Shown one piece after another: positions 45,149-52,690 of a stretch of DNA of 64,000 nucleotides. The notes under the pieces are model-generated. The model made no database searches and had not been told where the DNA came from. It saw nothing but the letters and a program-made list of their open reading frames with translations. A program made the position numbers and the translations under genes. Each line of letters opens with the position of its first letter. The stretch's first letter is position 1. This DNA comes from VXNF01 sp965116465 (GTDB taxonomy: Bacteria; Actinomycetota; Acidimicrobiia; Acidimicrobiales; CATQHL01): assembly GCA_965116465.1 (NCBI GenBank), contig OZ220687.1:1612001-1676000 (forward strand), read 5' to 3'.

Positions 45149-46145
45149 CGAGCGCCTCGGCCATGCCTGCGGCGAAGTAGGTGAGGATGAAGTCGGCGCC
45201 GGCTCGCTTGACGGCGGTCAACTGCTCGAGCGCAACCGCCGGGCCGTCGATCCAGCCCCGCTCGGCGGCGGCGGCGATCATGGCGTACTCGCCGGAGACG
45301 TGGTAGGCCCCGAGCGGCACGTCGACCGCGGCGCGGGTGCGGGCGATCACGTCCAGGTAGGTGACCGCCGGCTTGACCATGACCATGTCGGCCCCTTCGG
45401 CCACGTCGGCGAGCACCTCGGTCATCGCCTCGCGGGTATTGCGCCAGTCCTGCTGGTAGCCCTTGCGGTCGCCGCTGCGGATGGTCACGTCGACGGCGTC
45501 CCGGAACGGGCCGTAGAGCGCCGAGGCGTACTTGGCGGCGTAGGCCAGGATCGCCACGTCGGTGTGGCCGGCGCCGTCGAGGGCGCTGCGGATCGCTCCC
45601 ACCTGGCCGTCCATCATCCCGCTGGGGGCGCACACGTGGGCGCCGGCATCGGCTTGGGCCACGGCGGCCTGGGTGTAGATGGCCAACGTGGCGTCGTTGT
45701 CCACCGAGCCGTCGGCGGTGAGGATGCCGCAGTGCCCGTGGTCGGTGTACTCGTCGACGCAGAGGTCGGCCATCAGCACCACGTCGTCGCCCACCGCGTC
45801 CCGCAGCTCCCGCAGTGCCACCTGGACGATGCCGTCGGGATTCCAGGCCCCGGACCCCTCGGCATCCTTGCGGGCCGGCACGCCGAACAGGATCACCGCC
45901 GGCACACCCAGCCGGCGCAGCCGCCTCACCTCGTCGCGCAGCGTCGCCACCGTGTGCTGGGCGACGCCCGGCAACGACGGCACCGGCTGCGGCTCGTCGA
46001 TGCCCTCGCGTACGAACAGCGGCGCCACCAGGTCGTCGATGCGCAGGGCCGTCTCGGCCACGAGCCGGCGCAGCGCGGCGCTGCGGCGCAGCCGGCGAGG
46101 ACGCTGGGCGGGGAAGGCCACGGAGCCCGAGTCTACGAACGGCAC
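45141..46145 (-). CDS. hemB: Porphobilinogen synthase (delta-aminolevulinic acid dehydratase)
   Basis: A 334-aa enzyme condensing two 5-aminolevulinates to porphobilinogen. Both Schiff-base lysines are seen: ILAYAAKYASALYGPFRDA (about residue 202) and DMVMVKPAVTYLDV (about 254). The metal loop DLCVDEYTDHGHCG (about 126-139) has two Cys, indicating a Zn-type active site, a third Cys being in HVCAPSG-like context. It begins 46 bases after hemD and overlaps hemL. Confidence 0.96.
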   Translation of the reverse strand: MPFVDSGSVAFPAQRPRRLRRSAALRRLVAETALRIDDLVAPLFVREGIDEPQPVPSLPGVAQHTVATLRDEVRRLRRLGVPAVILFGVPARKDAEGSGAWNPDGIVQVALRELRDAVGDDVVLMADLCVDEYTDHGHCGILTADGSVDNDATLAIYTQAAVAQADAGAHVCAPSGMMDGQVGAIRSALDGAGHTDVAILAYAAKYASALYGPFRDAVDVTIRSGDRKGYQQDWRNTREAMTEVLADVAEGADMVMVKPAVTYLDVIARTRAAVDVPLGAYHVSGEYAMIAAAAERGWIDGPAVALEQLTAVKRAGADFILTYFAAGMAEALGG

Positions 46146-46191
46146 CTGACGATCAGCCGGGCCGGCCGGACGCAGGCCGGCGTTGCCGGTC

Positions 46192-46947
46192 TCAGCCCGC
46201 GTGGGCGGCCAGGGCGGCGACCAGGCCCTCGACGGTGTACTCGGTGGCCTCCACGTGAACGGCCAGGTTCCGGCGGCGTGCCGCCGAGGCCGTGACCGGG
46301 CCGATGACGGCGACGGTCGCCGGCACCGGCAGCGGCTCGGGCTGATCGCAGAACGCCTCGACGACCGAGGGTGATGTGAAGATCACGGTGTCACAGCCGG
46401 CTGCGGCGGCACGTTCGGTCGCTGTGAGGACTCGAGGCTCGGCCCGGTAGGCGGCCACGGCGTCGACCGACCAACCCTTGGCGCGCAGCCCCACCGGCAC
46501 CACCTCGCGGGCCACCTCGGCCCGGACGACCAGGACCCGTCCGGACGGGTTGGGTCCCCCGGGTGACGGGAAGGCGTCCACCAGGGACTCGGCGACGAAC
46601 CGTTCGGGCAGCAGGGAGACCACCGCGCCCATCTCGGCCAGAGCCGCAGCGGTGGCCGGACCGATGGCGGCGGCCCGCAGGGCCGGCGGCAGCCCCCGAT
46701 CGCCGAGCGCGGCCGCGAATCGCTTCGCACCGTTCGCCGAGGTCAGGACCAGCCAGTCATAGTCGGCCAGACGCGTCACCGCCTCGGCCAGGGCGGTGCC
46801 CCCGTCGCGTGGCGGCAACAACTCGATGAGCGGCACGAGCGTGGGCTCGGCTCCCGCGGCTCGCAGCACTTCGGCGCTTTCGAGACCCTGCGCGGCGGGC
46901 CTGACGACCAGGATCCGCCGCCCCGCCAAGGCCGGCTGTTCACGCAT
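46192..46947 (-). CDS. hemD: Uroporphyrinogen-III synthase
   Basis: A 251-aa bilobed enzyme that cyclises hydroxymethylbilane with ring D inversion. The family is weakly conserved; support comes from LVVRPAAQGLESAEVLRAAG, DWLVLTSANGAKRFAAAL, AIGPATAAAL and IFTSPSVVEAF, in the expected order. ATG 46947 overlaps the hemC stop by eight bases; GTG 46953 is an alternative. Stand-alone, not fused to a uroporphyrinogen methyltransferase as in many actinobacteria. Confidence 0.9.
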   Translation of the reverse strand: MREQPALAGRRILVVRPAAQGLESAEVLRAAGAEPTLVPLIELLPPRDGGTALAEAVTRLADYDWLVLTSANGAKRFAAALGDRGLPPALRAAAIGPATAAALAEMGAVVSLLPERFVAESLVDAFPSPGGPNPSGRVLVVRAEVAREVVPVGLRAKGWSVDAVAAYRAEPRVLTATERAAAAGCDTVIFTSPSVVEAFCDQPEPLPVPATVAVIGPVTASAARRRNLAVHVEATEYTVEGLVAALAAHAG

Positions 46948-47866
46948 CGCCACGCTCCGCCGCCCCACGCCCCCAGGACCGTGCCGGATCGCCCGCCAGA
47001 AGGATCTCGGCAAGTTGGCGACCGGCCCGTGCGCCGTCGTCGCCCCGCACCGTGGCGCGGCGCAATGGTTCCCCCTCGGCGGGCGCCAGCACACCGCGCA
47101 GGTGAACCGCGTCCTCCAGTAGCTCGGCGTGCGCGCCCGCCGGCACGGTGCAGTCGCCTCCCAGGGCGGCCAGGAAGGCCCGCTCGGCATCGACGCAGCG
47201 GCGCGACTCCGCATCCTCGATCGCCGCCAGCAGGCCGCGGAGTCCGGCGTCGTCGGCCCGGCACTCCACCGCCAGGGCACCCTGGCCGACCTGCGGAACC
47301 ATCAGATCGACATCGAGGACGTCCACCACCGCCGGCGCCCGGCCGAGGCGTTCGAGGGCGACGAGCGCCACGACGATCGCATCGAAGCCCTCCGCCTTCG
47401 CCAGGCGGGTGTCGATGTTGCCGCGCAGGTCGGCGAACCGCAGGTCCGGCCGCAGTTCGGCCAACTGCACGCGCCGGCGCGCCGAACCGGTGGCGACGGT
47501 GCCACCGGGCGGCAGGTCGGCCAAGCGGGCGCCGACGAGCGCATCGCGCACCTCACCGCGCCGTGGCACCGCCGCGAGGCAGAGACCCTCGGGAGTCGCC
47601 GACGGCAGATCCTTCGCCGAATGCACCGCCACGTCGGCCCGACCATCGAGAACCGCAGCCTGAAGCGCCCGCACGAAGACCCCCTTGCCCCCGATCTCCG
47701 CCAGGGAGGCCGTCGCCAGGCGATCTCCCTCGGTCCGGATCGGCACGGCCTCGCCGACCACACCCGGACGTGCCTCCGCCAGCATCCGGCCCACGGCCGC
47801 GGCCTGCCAGAGGGCCAGCGCGCTCGAACGCGTCGCCGCCCGCAACCGCCGCGGTGCAACCGGCAC
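46940..47866 (-). CDS. hemC: Hydroxymethylbilane synthase (porphobilinogen deaminase)
   Basis: Builds the linear tetrapyrrole on a dipyrromethane cofactor. Motifs: ATRSSALALWQ near the N-terminus, HSAKDLPSATPEGL, GSARRRVQLAELRPDL, LRGNIDTRL and the cofactor cysteine in LGGDCTVPAGAHA. The start is uncertain: GTG 47866 gives 308 aa, close to the usual size. GTG 47938 would overlap hemA by 50 bases, and TTG 47845 would start right at the conserved MRxATR. Part of rex-hemACDBL. Confidence 0.94.
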   Translation of the reverse strand: MPVAPRRLRAATRSSALALWQAAAVGRMLAEARPGVVGEAVPIRTEGDRLATASLAEIGGKGVFVRALQAAVLDGRADVAVHSAKDLPSATPEGLCLAAVPRRGEVRDALVGARLADLPPGGTVATGSARRRVQLAELRPDLRFADLRGNIDTRLAKAEGFDAIVVALVALERLGRAPAVVDVLDVDLMVPQVGQGALAVECRADDAGLRGLLAAIEDAESRRCVDAERAFLAALGGDCTVPAGAHAELLEDAVHLRGVLAPAEGEPLRRATVRGDDGARAGRQLAEILLAGDPARSWGRGAAERGDA

Positions 47867-47888
47867 CGCGCGGTCCGGCAGGTTCTGC

Positions 47889-49148
47889 TCAGATGTCGAA
47901 GAGCTCGCGGAGGGCACCGGCGAGATGCTCGCTCCCACCGTCGGGGGCGGCTTCCTTCAGGCGCACGGTGGGCTCGTGCAGGACCTTGTTGACGATCCCG
48001 TGCACCAGCGCCTCGACCGCCCGGCGCTGCTCGACATCGAGGGAGGCGAGACGGGCGTCGAAACGTTCGAACTCCGCCTGGGAGATGTCACAGATGCGCC
48101 GCCGGAACTCGCTGATGAGCGGCGCCACGTCGCGCGCCGCCGCCTGGTCGCCGTGCCGCTCCGCCTCGGTGGAGACGATCGCCCAGGCCTTGCGGATCTC
48201 GGCCTCGGTGTGGCCGCCGTTGGCGGCGGCGAACGACCGCACGTCGGACATGTCGCACAGCCTCAGGCCGTCGAGCGCGGCCACGGCAGGATCCACGTCG
48301 CGGGGCACGGCGATGTCCACCACGAGCAGTTCCCGCCCGCCCCGCTCGGCCATCACCTTGTCCAGCTCGTCGAAGTCCATCACCAGCGAGGTGGCGGCCG
48401 TCGAGGTGAACAGCACGTCGGCATGCACGAGTTCGGCCGCAAGCTCGTCGAGGTGGACGGCGCGGGCCCCCAGCATGAGCGCCAACTCCTGCGCCCGCTG
48501 CCAGGACCGGCTGGCCAGGACCAGCTCGGCGTCGCGGACCGGGGCGATCGCCCTGGCCATCCCGCCACCCATCTCTCCTGCACCCAGCACGGCGATGCGC
48601 CGGCCGGCGAATCCGCCGAGGTGCCCCGACGCCAGGGCCACTGCCGCCTCGGACACCGAGGTCAGCACGCGCCCCAACCGTGTCTCGGTCCGGACCCTCC
48701 GGCCGACTCCGAGGGCCTGCCGGAAGAGGGGGTTCAGGTTGCCGCCCGCGGTTCCCGCCGCCTCGGCGGTCTGCCAGGCTCGCTTCACCTGACCCTGGAT
48801 CTCCGCCTCGCCCACGACGACCGAGTCCAGCCCGCTCACCACGGCGTAGAGATGGCGCACCGCGTCGGGGCCGTACAGGGAGTAGACCGAGCCGCTCATT
48901 TCCACCGCGGCCACAGAGGCCTGCTCGGCGAGGTGGTCGTAGATGTGCTCGTACGCCGAGTGGAACTTCTCGGCCCAGGCGTACACCTCCAGCCGGTTGC
49001 ACGTCGAAAGGACGACCGTCTCGTCGACGTTCGGCAACTCGCCGAGCCTGGCGAGGGTCTTCGGAAGAATGCCGTGCGGTGCGCTGAGGCGTTCCAGCAG
49101 GTCCAGCGGCGCTGTGCGGTGATTCAGGCCGATGGCGAGAACGGACAC
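47889..49148 (-). CDS. hemA: Glutamyl-tRNA reductase
   Basis: A 419-aa enzyme that reduces glutamyl-tRNA to glutamate-1-semialdehyde, the first step of the C5 haem pathway. The catalytic Cys50 is in VLSTCNRLEVYAWA; NADPH-binding VLGAGEMGGGMARAI is near 195, and the C-terminal dimerisation helix is present. GTG start, 9 bases after the rex stop, so HemA output is tied to rex expression. Free haem feedback sites cannot be judged from sequence. Confidence 0.96.
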   Translation of the reverse strand: MSVLAIGLNHRTAPLDLLERLSAPHGILPKTLARLGELPNVDETVVLSTCNRLEVYAWAEKFHSAYEHIYDHLAEQASVAAVEMSGSVYSLYGPDAVRHLYAVVSGLDSVVVGEAEIQGQVKRAWQTAEAAGTAGGNLNPLFRQALGVGRRVRTETRLGRVLTSVSEAAVALASGHLGGFAGRRIAVLGAGEMGGGMARAIAPVRDAELVLASRSWQRAQELALMLGARAVHLDELAAELVHADVLFTSTAATSLVMDFDELDKVMAERGGRELLVVDIAVPRDVDPAVAALDGLRLCDMSDVRSFAAANGGHTEAEIRKAWAIVSTEAERHGDQAAARDVAPLISEFRRRICDISQAEFERFDARLASLDVEQRRAVEALVHGIVNKVLHEPTVRLKEAAPDGGSEHLAGALRELFDI

Positions 49149-49157
49149 GCGGTCAAT

Positions 49158-49877
49158 CTAGCGACCGAGCTGCGAGACCCGTCCCGGGGACAGTCCCGAC
49201 TCCAGCAGATCCTCCAGACCGCCCGGCACGTGGCGACGCTGGTAGAAGCTGAGCACCTGCAGTTCGACCGCCAGGTCCACGTTGCGCACGCTGACACCGC
49301 CGGCGGTGTTCACGACGACCGGGGCGAAGTTGAGGATCGAGCCGATGCCGGCGGCCACCAGGCGGTCCACCACGTCCTGCGCGGCCCCGGCGGGGGTGGC
49401 CACGATCCCGATCGCGATGTTGTTCTCCGCCACGATCTTCTCGAGTTCGTCGACGTGGCGCACCGGCACGCCGGCCACCTTCCGGCCGACCTTCGCCGGA
49501 TCGGTGTCCACCAGCGCCCGCACGGGGAAGCCTCTCTCCTGGAATCCGCCGTAGTTCGCCAGCGCCGAACCGAGGTTGCCGAGACCGACGATGAGCACGG
49601 GCCAGTCATGGGTCAGGCCCAGCTCCCTGCTCACCTCGTAGAGCAGGTGCTCGACGTTGTAGCCCACGCCGCGGATGCCGAAGGACCCCAGGTACGAGAG
49701 ATCCTTGCGCACCTTGGCGGCGTTCACCCCGGCGAGGGTCGCCAGGCGGGTCGAGGACACCGTCGTGGTCCGGGTGGACAGCAACTCCAGGAGAACCCGC
49801 CGGTAGACCGGCAGCCGGGCCACGGCCGCTGCAGGGATCGAGTTGTAGCCGTCGCCCCCCGGGTCGCCTGCGCGCAT
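49158..49877 (-). CDS. rex: Redox-sensing transcriptional repressor Rex
   Basis: A 239-aa repressor that senses the NADH/NAD+ ratio. The winged helix (about residues 20-80) contains VSSTRLATLAGVNAAKVRKD and YLGSFGIRGVGYNV. The Rossmann domain contains VLIVGLGNLGSALANYGGF (about 92-110). Known Rex targets in actinobacteria include respiratory and haem genes; here it heads hemACDBL. ATG 49877 is preceded by TAGCCT exactly 6 bases upstream, suggesting a leaderless transcript. Candidate operator at 34280-34297. Confidence 0.95.
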   Translation of the reverse strand: MRAGDPGGDGYNSIPAAAVARLPVYRRVLLELLSTRTTTVSSTRLATLAGVNAAKVRKDLSYLGSFGIRGVGYNVEHLLYEVSRELGLTHDWPVLIVGLGNLGSALANYGGFQERGFPVRALVDTDPAKVGRKVAGVPVRHVDELEKIVAENNIAIGIVATPAGAAQDVVDRLVAAGIGSILNFAPVVVNTAGGVSVRNVDLAVELQVLSFYQRRHVPGGLEDLLESGLSPGRVSQLGR

Positions 49878-49883
49878 GGGGGG

Positions 49884-49911
49884 AGGCTAGTGAGAGTTCT
49901 CTAATTCACAA
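49884..49911 (-). promoter_or_regulatory. Putative rex-hem operon promoter with a Rex half-site
   Basis: TTGTGA (minus strand, 49906-49911) as -35, 16 bases, TAGCCT (49884-49889) as -10, then six bases to the rex ATG. The -35 is part of TTGTGAA, one complete half of a Rex operator, but the second half is missing, so autoregulation is possible rather than shown. Confidence 0.45.
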
Positions 49912-49926
49912 AGTGCCGGTCCGCGC

Positions 49927-50016
49927 TCAGCGGGCCAGGAAGAAGATCTGCAGAACGCCGGCCACGAGCACCGCGACGAGCAGGACGGCGATCACGATGG
50001 TGGTGCCGTGTCTCAT
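49927..50016 (-). CDS. 29-residue single-helix membrane peptide
   Basis: A small protein of 29 residues: a short basic start (MRHGTT), one hydrophobic helix (IVIAVLLVAVLVAGVLQIFF) and a terminal LAR. The ATG overlaps the stop of the SAM hydrolase gene (ATGA), and GGAGG lies 6-7 bases upstream, a strong ribosome binding site. Together these make it a credible gene despite its size. It resembles in form the tiny subunits or regulators found with membrane enzymes; function unknown. rex follows after 49 bases. Confidence 0.65.
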   Translation of the reverse strand: MRHGTTIVIAVLLVAVLVAGVLQIFFLAR

Positions 50017-50909
50017 TGCCCGCCTCCCGTCCGACCGCCCAGACGCACCGCCACGGTACCGGCGCCTCGGGCCGACGCGTCCGTGCCGTCCTCTGGGTCC
50101 TCGGAGTCCTCGAGGCGGCTGAGCGTCACCGCCGATCCGGGCCCCAGAGAGAGTTCCGCGGCGCAGTCGCGGCGATCCTGAGCCAGCGAGGCGAGCCCGT
50201 AGGAGTCCACCACGAGGCCGGTCTCGCCGGCCCCGATGGCGGCATAGGTCACGGCCCGCCGCACCACGCGCCTGTCATCGGCCGTCCGCAGTTCCAGCGA
50301 GTCGCCCAGGTGCGCGAGATCCTCGGGGTCGACGTTCAACTGGGCGTTGCCGTAGTGGTCGACCCACAGGACCTCCGCCTCGACGCGGTCGGCGTGCACG
50401 GCGGCGTTGGCCACGATGCCCGGCACCAGTCCTGCGGGATCGACCTCCGGGCCCAACTCGGTGAGCGGCACGCCGAGGGCCAGGTGACCGGCGGCCGGGC
50501 CGAAGACGTCGCGGCCGTCGAAGGTGCAGGCGGCCCCGCCGAGGCGGTAGCGCCCGTTGCGCAACTCCACGACACGTGTGGCGCCGCCCACGAGTCCGAC
50601 GGCCGGTGCCAGCAACCCATTGTCGGGGCCGACCAGGACCGACGAGCCGTCGCCCACCTCCACGGCGATGGGCCGGCGCTTGGTGCCGACGGTGGGGTCG
50701 ACCACCGCCAGAACGACGCCGGGATTCAGGTACTGCGCGGCCCGCGCCAGGGTGAGGCCCCCGCCGCGGATGTCATAGCGGGCAACCTCGTGGGTGATGT
50801 CGACGATCCGGACGTCGGGCGCGATCGACCAGACGACCGACTTGACGACGCCGACGAACTCGTCGGTCAGCCCATAGTCGGAGAGAAACGAGACCGTGCG
50901 GTAGCGCAG
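50013..50909 (-). CDS. SAM hydroxide adenosyltransferase (SAM hydrolase, DUF62 family), non-canonical start
   Basis: About 298 aa. Members split S-adenosylmethionine with water into adenosine and methionine. N-terminal catalytic region: FLSDYGLTDEFVGVVKSVV and IVDITHEVARYDIRGGGLTL. The C-terminal domain includes VLWVDHYGNAQLNV. The first in-frame GTG (50705) would delete the first 68 residues and the active-site Asp. No ATG, GTG or TTG lies upstream in this frame, so I extend to a CTG at 50909, five bases beyond the HTH gene stop. It could alternatively start at another rare codon. Confidence 0.8.
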   Translation of the reverse strand: MRYRTVSFLSDYGLTDEFVGVVKSVVWSIAPDVRIVDITHEVARYDIRGGGLTLARAAQYLNPGVVLAVVDPTVGTKRRPIAVEVGDGSSVLVGPDNGLLAPAVGLVGGATRVVELRNGRYRLGGAACTFDGRDVFGPAAGHLALGVPLTELGPEVDPAGLVPGIVANAAVHADRVEAEVLWVDHYGNAQLNVDPEDLAHLGDSLELRTADDRRVVRRAVTYAAIGAGETGLVVDSYGLASLAQDRRDCAAELSLGPGSAVTLSRLEDSEDPEDGTDASARGAGTVAVRLGGRTGGGQ

Positions 50910-50913
50910 GGCT

Positions 50914-51108
50914 TCAGACGGCTCTGGTGTAGCGGCCCGCCAGGTAGGCGTCCACGTCGGCCTCGTCGATCCGGTAGGACTTGCCGAACCGGACAGCGCG
51001 AAGATCGCCGGCCTTGATGAGTCGATACACCGTCATCGTCGAGACGCGCATCAACTCCGCCACCTCTGCCACGGTCATGAACCGGGGCCTCTGTTGTGCC
51101 TTGGTCAT
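50914..51108 (-). CDS. BldC-like small helix-turn-helix DNA-binding protein
   Basis: A 64-aa protein made of a single MerR/excisionase-type winged HTH: FMTVAEVAELMRVSTMTVYR then LIKAGDLRAVRFGKSYRIDE. Size and sequence pattern match actinobacterial BldC-like regulators, which bind direct repeats. ATG 51108 with GGGGGAGA 3-10 bases upstream; a longer in-frame start at 51186 is unlikely. Its own promoter region has two direct CGAACAAG repeats. It starts a probable operon with the SAM hydrolase and the small membrane peptide. Confidence 0.8.
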   Translation of the reverse strand: MTKAQQRPRFMTVAEVAELMRVSTMTVYRLIKAGDLRAVRFGKSYRIDEADVDAYLAGRYTRAV

Positions 51109-51132
51109 GTCTCCCCCTACTCCGCGGCCCAC

Positions 51133-51171
51133 ACAGTACGCAGGCGCAACACACCGAACAAGTCGAACAAG
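51133..51171 (-). promoter_or_regulatory. Promoter with direct repeats upstream of the BldC-like gene
   Basis: On the minus strand TTGTTC (51156-51161), 17 bases, TACTGT (51133-51138). CGAACAAG occurs twice in tandem on the plus strand (51155-51162 and 51164-51171), 9 bases apart, covering the -35. BldC-type proteins oligomerise on direct repeats, so this may be an autoregulatory site. Confidence 0.45.
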
Positions 51172-51230
51172 ATGCGCTTGTGCCACAGTGGCCCCACCCC
51201 CAGCGGTAGCGACGGCGGGACCGGGACCGC

Positions 51231-52025
51231 TCAGGGGCCGCCCAACTCCACGGACCGCCGGGTGGCGGCCGCCACCGCGGCGGCGAAGGCCTCCCGGATC
51301 CCCTCCTGCTCCAGAACTCGGATCCCCTCCGCGGTCGTGCCCCCGGGCGAGGTGACGTCGGCCCGCAACGCCGCCGGGGCGCTGTCGGCGCGCACGAGCA
51401 GCTCGCCGGCGCCCCGGATGGTCTCCCGCACCAGGCCGTCGGCGACCTCCGGAGCCAGTCCCTCGGCAACACCCGCGGCGATGAGAGCCTCGGCCACCAG
51501 GAAAACGTACGCCGGCCCCGAGCCCGACAGCCCCGTGACCGCGTCGAGCTGAACCTCAGAGGTGACCTTCACGGCACCCACGCTGCTGAGCACGTCGACA
51601 GCCCAGCTCACGTCGTCGGCCGAGGCGGAGACGCCGGGGGCCACCGCCGACGCGCCGGAACCCACCAGCGCGGGCGTGTTGGGCATGGCGCGGACCACCC
51701 GGGTCCCGGCACCCAGCCAGTGCTCCAGAGAGGCCGTCCGCACCCCGGCGGCAATCGACAGCACGCGGGGTGGGCAGAGGGGGCCGAGTGCACCGGCGGC
51801 CACCTCGATGTCGTCGGGCTTGACGGCCAGAACGGCGTCGACGCCCGCCAGGGGCGCATCGCTCACCAATGTCCGCGGGTATCGGCCGGACAGTTCGGTG
51901 CGCCGCTCCGCCAGAGGCTCGGTCACCGCCAGTTCGTCCGGCCGCGCCCAGCCCTCGGCAATGAGGCCGCCGAGGAGCGCCTCGCCCATCTTGCCGCCGC
52001 CGATGAATTGCAGCCGGAAGCCCAC
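51231..52025 (-). CDS. proC: Pyrroline-5-carboxylate reductase
   Basis: A 264-aa enzyme for the last step of proline synthesis (NAD(P)H-dependent). N-terminal Rossmann motif FIGGGKMGEALLGGLIAEGW. Middle VRAMPNTPALVGSGASAVAP and C-terminal LSGSGPAYVFLVAEALIAAG and DVTSPGGTTAEGI are all diagnostic. GTG start at 52025. There are two upstream promoter candidates: TAGGGT exactly 6 bases before the GTG (52032-52037) and a strong distal one at 52136-52164. Confidence 0.95.
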   Translation of the reverse strand: MGFRLQFIGGGKMGEALLGGLIAEGWARPDELAVTEPLAERRTELSGRYPRTLVSDAPLAGVDAVLAVKPDDIEVAAGALGPLCPPRVLSIAAGVRTASLEHWLGAGTRVVRAMPNTPALVGSGASAVAPGVSASADDVSWAVDVLSSVGAVKVTSEVQLDAVTGLSGSGPAYVFLVAEALIAAGVAEGLAPEVADGLVRETIRGAGELLVRADSAPAALRADVTSPGGTTAEGIRVLEQEGIREAFAAAVAAATRRSVELGGP

Positions 52026-52135
52026 GCCCGCACCCTAGCCCGGTCGCCTCGCTGCCCCGGCCGGGAAGGGGTGCCGGACCGGTCGCTTCCCCGAGAGAGC
52101 CGGCCCGGGCAACCCCTTGTGTGGTGGCAGATTGA

Positions 52136-52164
52136 AAGATACTGATATTGTCGATAATTGTCAA
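52136..52164 (-). promoter_or_regulatory. Near-consensus sigma70 promoter in an AT-rich island upstream of proC
   Basis: TTGACA (minus, 52159-52164), exactly 17 bases, TATCTT (52136-52141). Just upstream is an AT-rich inverted repeat with arms CTGAA (52165-52169) and TTCAG (52179-52183). The transcript would carry a leader of about 100 bases to proC. The AT-rich patch (about 52125-52200) stands out sharply from its surroundings. Confidence 0.6.
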
Positions 52165-52225
52165 CTGAATTAATTTATTTCAGGACTATCCATATGATGT
52201 CGTGAGTGCAGCGCCGGCGACTCGC

Positions 52226-52690
52226 TCAGCCGCGGAAGCGGCCGGCGTAGCCGATGCGCATCGCCGGCCGGAAGTGCCGCTCGGTTGTCTCGTAGACGGT
52301 GCCCAGGATGCGGTCGAGCTCGTCGTCGTCGACATCGGCGGCGGCGATCTCGCCGAGCAGGAACACGGCGTCCTCTGCACCGATGGCGAACCGGGCGCCG
52401 CGCAGCTTGAGATTGTGCCGCAGGCAGTACTCGTAGAGTTGGACGCGGTTCTCCTCGGGGGCCGGCACGAAATAGGTCTCGAAGTGCAGCGAGCGCTGCT
52501 GCAGCGTCAACCAGATGGAGAAGACGGACTTCTCCTCGCCGAGCAGCCGGATGTACCAACGCCGCAAGGGTGGCTCGGCCCGCTCCACGCCGGCGACAGA
52601 GGCGTCGGCGGCCACCTGGCGGGCGGCCCAGGCGTCTATGCGCCCTTCGATCTCGTCGAGTTCGGTCGGCGTCGCCGGCCGGCGCGCCAT
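52226..52690 (-). CDS. YbjN-like / type III secretion chaperone-fold protein
   Basis: A 154-aa protein with the YbjN pattern: SVFSIWLTLQQRSLHFETYF, then ENRVQLYEYCLRHNLKLRGA, then RFAIGAEDAVFLLGEIAAAD and a terminal helix DELDRILGTVYE. Such proteins are small, cytosolic and of unclear role; actinobacterial members often sit beside mshA, as here. ATG 52690 overlaps the glycosyltransferase stop. Stop at 52226. Confidence 0.75.
   Translation of the reverse strand: MARRPATPTELDEIEGRIDAWAARQVAADASVAGVERAEPPLRRWYIRLLGEEKSVFSIWLTLQQRSLHFETYFVPAPEENRVQLYEYCLRHNLKLRGARFAIGAEDAVFLLGEIAAADVDDDELDRILGTVYETTERHFRPAMRIGYAGRFRG

Noticed and set aside
49905..49911. A Rex operator in front of rex itself
   Set aside because: Only one half-site (TTGTGAA) is present; the mate with four-base spacing does not match, so I list it only as part of the promoter.
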